A stretch of DNA of 64,000 bases. Source: Sphingomonas sp. 1F27F7B (GTDB lineage: Bacteria > Pseudomonadota > Alphaproteobacteria > Sphingomonadales > Sphingomonadaceae). A program made the translations under genes and the position numbers. Positions 8,840 through 18,028 of the stretch are shown in pieces. Every line of letters starts with the position of its first letter. The stretch's first letter is position 1. The stretch is taken from NCBI RefSeq assembly GCF_005503355.1, contig NZ_SCMK01000004.1, forward strand, positions 186,001 through 250,000, in the 5' to 3' direction. The notes under the pieces were generated by a model that saw only the letters and a program-made list of their open reading frames with translations, was not told the origin of the DNA and did not search any database.

Positions 8840-10006
8840 ATGGCGAGCGCCTTCGGCAGCGCGCTGCGGCGGGAGGTGCGGTTCCTGGCCACCAGTTTCT
8901 GGGATCTCGCGCTGGTGTCGTGGGTGCCGCTGCTGCTGATGGCAGTGGTGGCGATCCAGCTCTCCGCCGGCGTGATGCGCGGCTTGCCGATCGCAGTGGT
9001 CGACCAGGACGACAGCGCCGTCTCGCGCGAGCTGACGCGGCGGCTGGAGGCGGCGCCGGGCCTGCGTGTCGCGGCGCGGCCGGGGGACATGCGCGAAGCG
9101 GAGCGGCTGGTGCGATCGAACCGCGCCTATGCCGTGGTGCTCATCCCGGCGGACAGCGAGCGCGCGGTGCTGCGCGGCACCACCGCCAGCATCACCACTT
9201 TCTACAATGCCAGCTATTCGACGGCATCGGGCGCGGCGCTGCGCGAAGTGGGCTCAGTCGTGCAGAGCTATGCGGCGACGCTCGCCGCCACCCAGGCGGC
9301 CGCCGTGCTCGGGCCCGGCAAGGTCCGCCGTCCGCCGATCGCGGTGCAGAGCACCGTGCTCTTCAATCCGCAGGGCAGCTACGAGCTGCAGCTGGTCGCG
9401 CTGATCCATCCCGCGCTGCTCCACCTGATCTTCATGGTCGCGGTGGCGGGCGCGCTCGGCCGCGAACTGCGCGACGGGACGATCGGCGACTGGATCGGCG
9501 AGGAGCCCCGCCTGCGCGCCGCCGCCGCCGTGGCGGGGAAGCTCGCTCCCTATCTCGCGATCTTCACCGGCTGGGGGCTGCTGGCGATCGGCTATGCCGC
9601 CGGACTGCGCGGCTGGCCGGTCGCGGGGAGCGTGGCGATGCTGCTCGCCGGCTATGTCGCCATGTACCTCGCCTATGTCGGCGTGACCCTGCTGGTCGTC
9701 GGGCTGACGCTGACGATGGGCAAGGCGCTGTCGGTCGCCGGGCTCTATGCCGGCGCGTCCTTCGCCTTTGCCGGCGCGATCTTCCCGATCGAATCCGCAT
9801 CGGGCTTCGCGCGGCTGTGGAGCGCGCTGCTGCCCTATTCGGCCTTTGCCAGGCTGCTGGCCGAGCAATGGATCATGGGGGCGCCGGCCGGCCAATCGCT
9901 ATGGCAGATACTGGCGATGCTCGCCTTCCTGCTGGTCGGCGGCGGCATCGGGCTGCCGCGCTATCTGGCGGCGGCGCGGCGGCCGGAAAGCTGGGGCCGG
10001 AGATGA
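8840..10006 (+). CDS. ABC-2 family permease (first of two)
   Basis: A 388-aa inner-membrane protein of the ABC-2/DrrB-YhgE type. One N-terminal membrane helix (about 20-40) is followed by a large extracytoplasmic domain; AVVDQDDSAVSRELTRRLE is a typical motif of this group. Five to six C-terminal helices follow from about residue 190. It starts 5 bases after the adaptor gene and its stop overlaps the next start (ATGA). Such permeases normally need an ATPase such as YbhF; none is encoded in this operon. Confidence 0.88.
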   Translation: MASAFGSALRREVRFLATSFWDLALVSWVPLLLMAVVAIQLSAGVMRGLPIAVVDQDDSAVSRELTRRLEAAPGLRVAARPGDMREAERLVRSNRAYAVVLIPADSERAVLRGTTASITTFYNASYSTASGAALREVGSVVQSYAATLAATQAAAVLGPGKVRRPPIAVQSTVLFNPQGSYELQLVALIHPALLHLIFMVAVAGALGRELRDGTIGDWIGEEPRLRAAAAVAGKLAPYLAIFTGWGLLAIGYAAGLRGWPVAGSVAMLLAGYVAMYLAYVGVTLLVVGLTLTMGKALSVAGLYAGASFAFAGAIFPIESASGFARLWSALLPYSAFARLLAEQWIMGAPAGQSLWQILAMLAFLLVGGGIGLPRYLAAARRPESWGRR

Positions 10007-11109
10007 TCGGCCGCGCCTTCCTCGCCACCTTCCGTGCGATCTTCGCCGACAGCTCGGCACTGATGCTGCTGATCGGATCCTGCATCCTCTACGCCTTCTT
10101 CTATCCTTCCGCCTATTCGGGCGAAGTGCCGGTACGGATGCCGGTGGCGGTGGTCGACATGGACCATAGCGGCACCAGCCGCGCGCTGACGAACCGCATC
10201 GGCGCGGTGCAGCAGGCGGAGCTGGTCTCGCGCCCGGCCTCGCCCGCCGCCGCACTGCGCCAGCTCCGGGAGGGGCGCGTGAGCGCCATCGCGGTGATCC
10301 CCGAAGGCTTCGAGCGGCGCATCCTTGCCGGCGGCCAGGGCATGGTCTCGCTCTATGGCAACGGCGCCTATCTCCTGCGCACCTCGACTGCGCTCGCCGG
10401 GGTCGGCGCGGCGCTGGGCGCGGCGGGGCGCGACGCCGCGCTCGACCAGGCGATGGCGCAGGGCGCGCCCGCCCCGCCACCGCTCGCGATGATCCAGCGC
10501 CCGCTGTTCAACACGCGCGAAGGCTATGGCAGCACGATCTTCCCCGGCGTCGCCTTTCTGATCATCCAGCAGACCCTGCTCATCGGCCTCGCCATGCTTG
10601 CCGCGACGATACGCGAGCAACAGGGGAAACAGGGCCTCGCGGTGCGCAGCCTGCTCGGCATCGCACTCGCCTTCTTCGTCATCGGCTGCGCCAACATCGC
10701 CTGGTTCACCGGCTTCGTCTTCTGGTTCCAGGACTATCCGCGCGCGCAGGCGGAACCGGCCGCGCTGCTCGTTTCCGCCGCACTCTTCGTGGCGGCGACG
10801 GTGGCGGGGGCGCTGGCGCTCGGCAGCTTCTTTCGCACGCGCGAGCGGCCGATCCAGCTCTGGATCGTGACCTCCGTCCCCATCTTCTTCCTGTCCGGCC
10901 TGTCATGGCCGACCGAGGCGACACCCGGCTGGCTGGCCCTCCTCGCGCGCCTGCTGCCGACGACGCCGGGCATCCGCCTGATGGTGGGCATCAACCAGAT
11001 GGGCGCGACGCTGGGCGAGCAAGCGGCCGAGCTCGCCAATCTCGCGCTGCTGACGCTTGTCTATGGGGGGATCGCCGTCTGGCGCTACCGGATCCGCGAG
11101 ACAGCGTGA
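10003..11109 (+). CDS. ABC-2 family permease (second of two)
   Basis: A 368-aa paralogue of the preceding permease with the same plan: N-terminal helix, extracytoplasmic domain containing AVVDMDHSGTSRALTNRIG, then five or six helices. The ATG at 10003 overlaps the previous stop (ATGA). The two permeases probably form a heterodimer. It is the last gene of the operon. The pair plus HlyD and TolC partners would make a complete path across both membranes, apart from the missing ATPase. Confidence 0.88.
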   Translation: MIGRAFLATFRAIFADSSALMLLIGSCILYAFFYPSAYSGEVPVRMPVAVVDMDHSGTSRALTNRIGAVQQAELVSRPASPAAALRQLREGRVSAIAVIPEGFERRILAGGQGMVSLYGNGAYLLRTSTALAGVGAALGAAGRDAALDQAMAQGAPAPPPLAMIQRPLFNTREGYGSTIFPGVAFLIIQQTLLIGLAMLAATIREQQGKQGLAVRSLLGIALAFFVIGCANIAWFTGFVFWFQDYPRAQAEPAALLVSAALFVAATVAGALALGSFFRTRERPIQLWIVTSVPIFFLSGLSWPTEATPGWLALLARLLPTTPGIRLMVGINQMGATLGEQAAELANLALLTLVYGGIAVWRYRIRETA

Positions 11110-11197
11110 GGCAAGAGCAACCTCGCGCCGATATCTGCTATTGAAAGTTAATCGCAAAAACTCTAGCGCGACGCGGCAATCTTCGAAGGGGACCGCC

Positions 11198-11986
11198 ATG
11201 CGCTTCGTCACACGCATCCTGCTGGGAGCGCTCGGCGCGCTGGTGCTCGGCACCGCGGCCCAGGCGCACATGCCCTATCTGCTCCCCACATTGTTCGACG
11301 TGGGCAGGGGCGATCACGTCACCGTCACTTCGTCGTTCGGCGAGGATGCGTTCGTGCCGGAGATCGGCATGAAGGACGCGCCGTTCCATTTCATCCGGCC
11401 CGACGGCACGCGCGGCGAGGTCGGCAAGCCGACCTATCTGCGCGATCTTACCATCTTCGAGGCGGATCTCTCGGCCGAGGGCACCTATCGCCTCACCACC
11501 GGCCAGCGGCTCGGCCGCAAGGGCAAGATGTACCAGGCCGGCGGCAAGTGGATCATCGCCGGCGAGGAGGGCGCGCCGCCCGCCGGTGCGCACCCAGTCG
11601 ACGTGCAGAGCACGACGCTTGCCGAAGCCTATGTGACGCGCGGCGCGGCCAGCACCGCGGCGCTGCGGCCGATCGGCACCGCGCTGGAGATCCAGCCGCT
11701 CACCCATCCGGCGGAGATCGCCGCGGGCAGCGACGCGAAGTTCCGGCTGCTGTTCGACGGCAAACCGCTTGCCGATGCCGAAGTCACGCTGTTCCGCGCC
11801 GCGGGCAATTACGACGGCAGGAAGATCGCCGCGCAGGCGCGATCGGACGCGCAGGGCAATTTCACGCTGCGCCCCGGCGACGCCGGCATCTATCTGATCC
11901 TGGTTCGCCACCGCACCGAGGCGCCGGCCGGATCGGAGACGCCCTATCGCAGCTACACCTACACGCTGGCCTTCGACGCGGCCTGA
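11198..11986 (+). CDS. DUF4198 exported protein (NikM-like)
   Basis: A 262-aa exported protein with a clear signal peptide (MRFVTRILLGALGALVLGTAAQA, mature start HMPYLLP). The mature part is predicted beta-rich: HMPYLLPTLFDV near the N-terminus and a C-terminal Ig-like module (LLFDGKPLADAEVTLFR ... GIYLILVRHR). This is the layout of DUF4198, found in periplasmic parts of Ni/Co uptake systems; the N-terminal His of the mature protein is a common metal ligand in that group. No transporter gene is next to it. The ATG follows AAGGGGACC. Metal binding is inference from the family. Confidence 0.8.
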   Translation: MRFVTRILLGALGALVLGTAAQAHMPYLLPTLFDVGRGDHVTVTSSFGEDAFVPEIGMKDAPFHFIRPDGTRGEVGKPTYLRDLTIFEADLSAEGTYRLTTGQRLGRKGKMYQAGGKWIIAGEEGAPPAGAHPVDVQSTTLAEAYVTRGAASTAALRPIGTALEIQPLTHPAEIAAGSDAKFRLLFDGKPLADAEVTLFRAAGNYDGRKIAAQARSDAQGNFTLRPGDAGIYLILVRHRTEAPAGSETPYRSYTYTLAFDAA

Positions 11987-12146
11987 GTCGCATCCGCTCC
12001 GTCGATGACCGCCGGAATGGGACGGCGCAGCGGCGGCACGGCTCGTCGCCGCCCAACCACCATATGGCGCAGTATCGGCCCGCCGGTGTGGATTTGTTCA
12101 GCGATCGGCGGCAGGCCCGCCCCCGGGGCGACACGAGGGGGGTTCA

Positions 12147-12569
12147 ATGGGGGCAAGGTCTGAGCGGGGGATGGCATTTGCCGTTGCGGCGTTGCTGCTT
12201 TCGCCCTGCGCGCTCTCCCATGCGAACGCCCCTGGCCTGGCGCCCGCCGCCGCGATCGCCACGGGCGAGGCCAGCTATTATGCCGACCGTTTCGCCGGCA
12301 GGCGCACCGCGAGCGGCGAAACCTATGACCCCAGCGACTTCACCGCCGCGCACCGAAGCCTGCCGTTCGGCACGCGCGTACGCGTCACCGACGCCGCAAG
12401 CGGGCGCAGCGTGGTCGTGCGGATCAACGACCGCGGCCCCTGGGACAAGAGCCGGCTGATCGACATTTCCCGCGCGGCCGCAAGCGAGATCGGCCTTGTC
12501 CGCCGGGGCCGGGGCACCGTTTCGCTCGCCCTGGCGGAAGAAGAAGAGGCCGACGCCGGCCAGGATTAA
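12147..12569 (+). CDS. rlpA: RlpA-like double-psi beta-barrel protein
   Basis: A 140-aa exported RlpA-family protein. The signal peptide covers about residues 9-27. The mature domain shows GEASYYADRFAGRRTASGE, AHRSLPFGTRVRV and VVVRINDRGPW ... RLIDISRAAA, the full set of RlpA motifs. Family members bind or cut peptidoglycan denuded of stem peptides at the septum; some are lytic transglycosylases. The C-terminal SPOR domain of long RlpA proteins is absent. I chose ATG 12147 (GAGGGGGG upstream); ATG 12171 is an alternative. The 3' end overlaps the convergent oxygenase gene by 4 bases. Confidence 0.85.
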   Translation: MGARSERGMAFAVAALLLSPCALSHANAPGLAPAAAIATGEASYYADRFAGRRTASGETYDPSDFTAAHRSLPFGTRVRVTDAASGRSVVVRINDRGPWDKSRLIDISRAAASEIGLVRRGRGTVSLALAEEEEADAGQD

Positions 12570-13414
12570 CGGAATGCCCAGCGCAGCGTGCCGGCGATGC
12601 CCCGCGTGCCCATGCGCAGCGCCGGCGTCGCCAGCCCGGCGCCGGAAAGCCCGTGCATCGCCCGCGCCCAGCCGGGCAGCAGGTCCACCGCCGCGCCGAA
12701 GGTGAGTGCCTGGAAAGGCTTCACCGCCATGCTCGGCGCAGGCTGGTCGAGTACCATGCGCGCGACTTCGCGGGTGCGCGCGTCGACGGCCAGTTCGGGC
12801 CGCATCGCGGCGATCAGCGCATTCGCCTCGGCCCGGCTGCGCGGGATTGGATCGGTGCCCAGCGCCGCGGCGATGCGGGCGAAATCGGCGAAATAGCGGT
12901 CCTGGTCGGCCAGGCTCATGCCCGGCTCGGCATAGCGGATCCAGGCGTCGAGAAAGCTCACCGCCTCGGTCACGTGCACCCAGGCGAGCAGGCGCGGATC
13001 GTCGGCGGCATAGGGCGTGCCGTCGGGCAGCATGCCCTTCACGCGCGTGTGTACCTCGCGCACCTTGTCGATCGCCGCTTCGGCCTCTTCCGCCGAGCCA
13101 TAGGTGGTCACCGCGATGAACCGCGCGGTGCGCCGCAGCCGCCCCAGCATGTCGCCGCGGAAGCTGGAATGGTCCCACACCCCCGCCAGCACCGCCGGAT
13201 GCAGCATCTGGAGCAGCAGCGCCGTCACCCCGCCCACCATCATCGTGGTGACGTCGCCATGCACGCGCCACACCACCGATCGGGGGCCGAACAGGCTCTC
13301 CTCTGGCCTGCGCCGGACCGGCTTCTCGCCCCGCGCCTGATCGTTGAACACCGCGCGCACCTGGCCGATCAGCGCGCCGCGCAGCCTGTTCGCGATGCCA
13401 TCGGCGGGACTCAT
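12566..13414 (-). CDS. DUF2236 / MpaB-type oxygenase
   Basis: A 282-aa predicted haem protein of the MpaB/Lcp (latex-clearing protein) superfamily, DUF2236. Typical motifs are WRVHGDVTTMM, LHPAVLAGVWDHSSF, IAVTTYGSAEEAEAAI and AWVHVTEAVSFLDAW, where the conserved His residues would coordinate haem. No signal peptide is seen, so it is probably cytoplasmic or membrane-associated. Substrates of most members are unknown. It is convergent with the RlpA-like gene, sharing 4 bases at the stop codons, and divergent from the transpeptidase. Confidence 0.85.
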   Translation of the reverse strand: MSPADGIANRLRGALIGQVRAVFNDQARGEKPVRRRPEESLFGPRSVVWRVHGDVTTMMVGGVTALLLQMLHPAVLAGVWDHSSFRGDMLGRLRRTARFIAVTTYGSAEEAEAAIDKVREVHTRVKGMLPDGTPYAADDPRLLAWVHVTEAVSFLDAWIRYAEPGMSLADQDRYFADFARIAAALGTDPIPRSRAEANALIAAMRPELAVDARTREVARMVLDQPAPSMAVKPFQALTFGAAVDLLPGWARAMHGLSGAGLATPALRMGTRGIAGTLRWAFR

Positions 13415-13512
13415 GGGCCCAAGCTAGGGGCTGGCGGCTTTCCCGCAACCACCCATTTCCGCCGGGGCGCCGCGCTGATACGATGGCATGACGTCATCGC
13501 ATGGGGTGATTC

Positions 13513-14523
13513 TTGCTCCGATCGAAGCGAATCAAGGCCTTGTCCCTCGCCATCGCCACCGGCCTGCTCGCCACGGCGGGCGCCGCCCAGATGCAGCCGA
13601 TCGACGACGGCACCGTGATGGCGTCGGTCGAGCGGCTCCGGCCCGGCCAATATATCTGGGTGCCCGAGATCGCGCCGGCCGGCCCGATGCTGGTGGTGGT
13701 CAACATCGCCACCCAGCGCGTGGTTGCCTATCGCAACGGCGTGCCGATCGCAGTTTCCACCATATCGACCGGCAAGCCCGGCCATCGCACGCCCACCGGT
13801 GTCTTCACCATCCTGCAAAAGGCGAGATGGCACCGCTCGAGCAAATATTCGAACGCACCGATGCCGTTCATGCAGCGCCTCACCTGGTACGGGATCGCAC
13901 TCCATGCCGGGAACCTGCCGGGTTATCCCGCCTCGCACGGCTGCATCCGCCTGCCGCACGAATTCGCCCGGCTGCTGTTCGAGCAGACCGATCTCGGCAT
14001 GACCGTGATCGTCACCAACCAGGCCCCGGCGCTGCGCATCGGCGCCAATCCGGCGTCACCCGCGCTCTCCGCCGGCCCGGCCGTGTGGCGGCCCGAGCTT
14101 TCGCGCGCCGGCCCGGTCTCGATCGTGGTGAGCGGCGCGGACCGGCGGATGGTGGTGCTGCGCGGCGGCGTCGAGATCGGCTCGGCGCCGGTGGCGTTCG
14201 ACGGCGTGATCGACCGGGTCCAGGCCTATGTGCTGCAGGACGTAGTCGCGGGCGACTATCGGTGGAAGCGGCTGGCGCTGCCTGGCGAGGGCCGTGCCGT
14301 CGCCAGCCTCCCCGTCCCCGATGCCGGACGTTTCCAGGGCAGTGACCCCTTTCGCCGCGCGCTCGCCGGCGTGGTGGGGCCCGGCACCACCCTGGTGGTG
14401 ATTCCCGATTCGCTCGGGCTCGACAGCGACCTCGCCCCCGCATCCGCGGTGCCGGACGCGCTGATCGAGAATGATCCCGGCGTGGCCGGATGGCTGGAAG
14501 ACGACCAGGTCACCACCCGCTGA
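13513..14523 (+). CDS. L,D-transpeptidase (YkuD family)
   Basis: A 336-aa exported enzyme predicted to cross-link or otherwise act on peptidoglycan stem peptides. The signal peptide is residues 1-25. The YkuD domain covers about 59-165 with TPTGVFTI, the His of IALHAG and the catalytic motif SHGCIRLP (Cys144). The C-terminal 160 residues are a second region without recognised motifs; residues 190-230 repeat the pattern of the domain start (PVSIVVSGADRRMVVLRGG versus MLVVVNIATQRVVAYRNG), suggesting a degenerate duplicate without a catalytic Cys. The start must be TTG: GGGGTGA lies upstream and no ATG is in frame. Confidence 0.9.
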   Translation: MLRSKRIKALSLAIATGLLATAGAAQMQPIDDGTVMASVERLRPGQYIWVPEIAPAGPMLVVVNIATQRVVAYRNGVPIAVSTISTGKPGHRTPTGVFTILQKARWHRSSKYSNAPMPFMQRLTWYGIALHAGNLPGYPASHGCIRLPHEFARLLFEQTDLGMTVIVTNQAPALRIGANPASPALSAGPAVWRPELSRAGPVSIVVSGADRRMVVLRGGVEIGSAPVAFDGVIDRVQAYVLQDVVAGDYRWKRLALPGEGRAVASLPVPDAGRFQGSDPFRRALAGVVGPGTTLVVIPDSLGLDSDLAPASAVPDALIENDPGVAGWLEDDQVTTR

Positions 14524-14602
14524 ACCGGAAAGCGAAACTAAACGCGCCCCCAAGCGCTTTCGCATTGACCTCGTAACATTTCGCAGTGCAGCAACGCGCC
14601 CC

Positions 14603-17275
14603 ATGGCTAGCCTCGCGATCGCAAACAACGAGGATGTTCGCTTCCTCGGTCGGCTCCTCGGCAACGTGATCCGTGCCTATGGCGGCGAGGAACTGTTCAA
14701 GCGCATCGAATATATCCGCTCCACCTCGGTCGATCGCGCGCGCGGCGTTGCCGGCGCCGGGGCGGTGGACCGCGGGCTCGACCGGCTGACGCTGGACGAG
14801 ACGCTCGATTTCACGCGCGGCTTCATGCTTTTCTCGATGCTCGCCAACCTGGCCGAGGATCGCCAGGGCGTGGAGGCCGAGAAGGATGCCGACATCGCCT
14901 CGGCGCTCGAGCGGCTGGCGGGCGAGGGCATCGGCCGCGACGCGGTGATGGCGCTGCTCGATCACGCGCTCGTCGTCCCGGTGCTCACCGCGCACCCCAC
15001 CGAAGTGCGCCGCAAGTCGATGATCGACCACAAGAACCGGATCGCCGAGCTGATGCTGCTGCGCGACCGCGGGGTGGCCGAGACCGAGGATGGCGACAAG
15101 GTCGAGGAAGCGATCCTGCGCCAGATCGCGCTGCTCTGGCAGACCCGGGTGCTGCGCCGCGAGAAGCTGGGCGTCGCCGACGAAGTGGAGACGGCGCTCT
15201 CCTATCTACGCGACATCTTCCTGCCCGTCCTCCCCGCGCTCTATGCCCGCTGGGACCGGGCGCTGGGCGGCCGCGCACCATCCTTCCTGCGCCCCGGCAG
15301 CTGGATCGGCGGCGATCGCGACGGCAATCCGTTCGTGACTGCCGATTCGCTGCAATTCGCGCTCGCCCGCGCCGCCGAGGCGGTGCTCGGCTATTATCTC
15401 GACGCGGTCCATGCGCTGGGCGCCGAGCTTTCCATCTCGACCGAGCATGTCCAGGTGAGCGAGGCGCTGCTCAAGCTCGCCGAGGCCAGCCATGACGAAG
15501 CCAGGAGCCGCGCCGACGAGCCCTATCGCCGCGCGATCACCGGCATCTATGCCAGGCTCGCCGCCACCCACCAGAAGCTCACCGGCAAAGCCCCGCCGCG
15601 CCCTGCCGCGATTGCCGCCGAGCCCTATGCCAATCCGGGCGAGTTCCGCGAGGAACTGGTGACGATCGCCCATGCGCTGGCCGACGAGGGCGAAGGGCCG
15701 CTCGCCACCGGCGGCGCGCTCGGCCGGCTGATCCGCGCGGTCGAGACCTTCGGCTTCCACCTCGCCACACTCGACATGCGCCAGAACAGCGCGGTGCATG
15801 AGCGCGTGATCGCCGAGCTGCTCAAGGCAGGCGGCGTCGCCGAGGATTATGCCTCGCTGCCCGAGGACGAGCGCGTCGCGCTGCTCCGCAAGGAGCTGGC
15901 GAATGCGCGGCCGCTGACCAGCCCCTATGCCGAATATTCGGAGGAGACGGCGTCCGAACTCGCCATCGTCCACGCCGCGGCCCGGGCCCATGCACATTAC
16001 GGCCGCCAGTGCATCACGCACTATATCGTGTCGATGGCCCAGTCGGTGTCCGACCTGCTCGAGGTCCACATCCTGCTCAAGGAAGCCGGGCTCTACCTTC
16101 CCGGGGACGAGCCGCAGGCGCACATCATGGCGATCCCGCTGTTCGAGACGATCAGCGATCTCGAAGGGGCGCCGGCGATCATGGATGCCTGGCTGGGCCT
16201 GCCCGAAGTCTCCGCGATCGCGGCGCGGCGCGGGCATCAGGAAGTGATGATCGGCTATTCCGATTCGAACAAGGACGGCGGCTATCTCACTTCGACCTGG
16301 CAGCTCTCGCGCGGATCGACGGCGCTGAAGCCGGTGTTCGAGAAAGCGGGCCTGGGCATGCAGCTGTTCCATGGCCGCGGCGGCGCGGTGGGGCGCGGCG
16401 GCGGATCGAGCTTCGCGGCGATCCTCGCCCAGCCCAAGGGCACGGTGCAGGGCCGTATCCGCGTGACCGAGCAGGGCGAGATCATCGCCGCGAAATACGG
16501 CACCCGCGAAAGCGCGCGCACCAATCTGGAAGCGATGGCCTCGGCCACGCTGCTCGCCAGCCTCGAGCCCGAGAAGCTGGGCAAGTCCGATGCGACACGC
16601 TTCGCCGCGGCGATGGACCAGCTCTCGGACAGCGCGTTCAAGGCCTATCGCGGGCTGGTCTACGAGACCCAGGGCTTCCGCAGCTTCTTCCGCCAGGCGA
16701 CGCCGATCGCCGAGATTGCCGGCCTGAAGATCGGCTCCCGCCCGGCGAGCCGCAAACAGTCGGACGCGATCGAGGACCTGCGCGCCATTCCCTGGGTGTT
16801 CAGCTGGGCGCAGGCACGGATCATGCTGCCGGGCTGGTACGGCGTCGGCCAGGCGATGGAAGCGTTCGAGGACAAGGGCCTGCTACGCGAGATGGCGACG
16901 GCCTGGCCGCTCTTCGCCTCGACGCTGGCGAACATGGAGCAGGTGCTGGCCAAGTCCGACATGGAGATCGCCGCGCACTATGCTGCGCTGGTCGAGGACG
17001 AAGGCCTGCGCGACGCGATCTTCGGCCGGATCCGCGAGGGGTGGCAAAAGACGCATGACGGCCTGCTCCAGGCGACGCGCCAGACGCGGCTGCTGGAGAA
17101 ACATGCCGGCCTGGAGACGTCGATCCGACTCCGCCTTCCCTATATCGAGCCGCTCAACCTGCTCCAGATCGAGCTGCTCAAGCGCCACCGTGCCGGCGAG
17201 GACGACCCCCGGATCGGCGAGGGCATCCTGCTCTCGATCAACGCGATCGCAACCGCGCTGCGCAACAGCGGATAA
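14603..17275 (+). CDS. ppc: Phosphoenolpyruvate carboxylase
   Basis: An 890-aa cytoplasmic enzyme that carboxylates PEP to oxaloacetate, refilling the TCA cycle. Key motifs are all present: VLTAHPTEVRRKS with catalytic His131, GGDRDGNP, MIGYSDSNKDGG, FHGRGGAVGRGGGSS (the conserved glycine loop), and the C-terminal LLSINAIATALRNSG. The length is near the family norm. The ATG at 14603 gives the expected N-terminus; the open frame extends upstream but without family-like sequence. The ribosome-binding site is weak. Transcription probably ends at the hairpin at 17278-17316. Confidence 0.97.
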   Translation: MASLAIANNEDVRFLGRLLGNVIRAYGGEELFKRIEYIRSTSVDRARGVAGAGAVDRGLDRLTLDETLDFTRGFMLFSMLANLAEDRQGVEAEKDADIASALERLAGEGIGRDAVMALLDHALVVPVLTAHPTEVRRKSMIDHKNRIAELMLLRDRGVAETEDGDKVEEAILRQIALLWQTRVLRREKLGVADEVETALSYLRDIFLPVLPALYARWDRALGGRAPSFLRPGSWIGGDRDGNPFVTADSLQFALARAAEAVLGYYLDAVHALGAELSISTEHVQVSEALLKLAEASHDEARSRADEPYRRAITGIYARLAATHQKLTGKAPPRPAAIAAEPYANPGEFREELVTIAHALADEGEGPLATGGALGRLIRAVETFGFHLATLDMRQNSAVHERVIAELLKAGGVAEDYASLPEDERVALLRKELANARPLTSPYAEYSEETASELAIVHAAARAHAHYGRQCITHYIVSMAQSVSDLLEVHILLKEAGLYLPGDEPQAHIMAIPLFETISDLEGAPAIMDAWLGLPEVSAIAARRGHQEVMIGYSDSNKDGGYLTSTWQLSRGSTALKPVFEKAGLGMQLFHGRGGAVGRGGGSSFAAILAQPKGTVQGRIRVTEQGEIIAAKYGTRESARTNLEAMASATLLASLEPEKLGKSDATRFAAAMDQLSDSAFKAYRGLVYETQGFRSFFRQATPIAEIAGLKIGSRPASRKQSDAIEDLRAIPWVFSWAQARIMLPGWYGVGQAMEAFEDKGLLREMATAWPLFASTLANMEQVLAKSDMEIAAHYAALVEDEGLRDAIFGRIREGWQKTHDGLLQATRQTRLLEKHAGLETSIRLRLPYIEPLNLLQIELLKRHRAGEDDPRIGEGILLSINAIATALRNSG

Positions 17276-17277
17276 TG

Positions 17278-17316
17278 CTTGATTCCTCCCCCAGACAAGC
17301 TGGGGGAGGAATCAAG
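17278..17316. terminator. Strong bidirectional hairpin between ppc and the thioesterase gene
   Basis: A perfect 17-base stem (17278-17294 with 17300-17316) closes a 5-base loop (acaag). It lies 2 bases after the ppc stop codon. The stop codon of the convergent thioesterase (complement of 17312-17314) is inside the right arm. No long T run follows on either side, so it may act as a terminator, as an mRNA-stabilising hairpin, or both. Confidence 0.65.
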
Positions 17317-17704
17317 AGAGAAACGGCGCCGCCACGTCCGTCGGCACGCGGATCAGCCTGCCCGAAGCCCGGTCGAGGATCGCCCAGGTCGTCTTCGCCT
17401 CGACTCGCACCTTTCCGTCCGCGCCGGTGAACTTCATGTACCGGTCGAAGCGGGCCCCGCGCGGCGGCTCGGGAACCCAGGTGAGCGCCGTCACCGTCTC
17501 GCCCTCGACCACATTGCCGCGATAATCGATCTCGTGCCGGGTCACGACCCAGATATAGGCTTGCGCGTGTTCGGGCGCGGCAACCGCATGCCAGTGCGCC
17601 ACCGCCACGTCCTGGATCCACTTCACCCAGACCGCATTGTTGACATGGCCGAGCTCGTCAATGTCCCCGGGGCCGGCGGTGATGGTCGCGCTATAGGAAG
17701 CCAT
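17312..17704 (-). CDS. Acyl-CoA thioesterase, hot-dog fold (4HBT family)
   Basis: A 130-aa single hot-dog domain protein. DIDELGHVNNAVWVKWIQD is the classic 4HBT/YbgC-type active-site motif (Asp and His-Val-Asn-Asn), followed by beta strands with HEIDYRGNVVEGETV. It should hydrolyse short or aromatic acyl-CoA thioesters in the cytoplasm; the actual substrate is unknown. The gene converges on ppc, its stop codon lying within the terminator hairpin, and diverges from the small membrane protein at 17770. Confidence 0.88.
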   Translation of the reverse strand: MASYSATITAGPGDIDELGHVNNAVWVKWIQDVAVAHWHAVAAPEHAQAYIWVVTRHEIDYRGNVVEGETVTALTWVPEPPRGARFDRYMKFTGADGKVRVEAKTTWAILDRASGRLIRVPTDVAAPFLS

Positions 17705-17769
17705 GCCGCCCTTCTAGCTTAACCAGTTTCGGAAGCGCAGCCTTCATCGCTTGCGGATATTCCGGCGCG

Positions 17770-17973
17770 ATGATCCCGCGCCACCCCTCCCGGATCTTCC
17801 GCAGCCGCTGGGCCGCCCTGCTCTGGGCCGCGGGGGTAATCTTCACCGCCGTCACCTTCATCGGCTTCGGTGACAAGGAAAGCCACCAGGCCGCCGCCGT
17901 GATCGAGGACGCCACCGGCACGAACATCAGCAACAGCGACCTGGCGGTGCTGGCCAATTTCGCCGGCGGCTAG
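17770..17973 (+). CDS. Small single-pass membrane protein, function unknown
   Basis: A predicted 67-aa protein with a basic N-terminus (MIPRHPSRIFRSRW) and one hydrophobic helix at about 14-32 (AALLWAAGVIFTAVTFIGF), then a polar tail. Positive-inside charge suggests the N-terminus is cytoplasmic. It is divergent from the thioesterase gene with a 65-base gap. The sequence has the feel of a real protein, but there is no obvious ribosome-binding site and no family is recognised. Confidence 0.55.
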   Translation: MIPRHPSRIFRSRWAALLWAAGVIFTAVTFIGFGDKESHQAAAVIEDATGTNISNSDLAVLANFAGG

Positions 17974-18028
17974 ACCACGCGCCGAAGCGGATCGCGATAC
18001 CATCTCCGGCAATGTGGCACGCGAGAGC

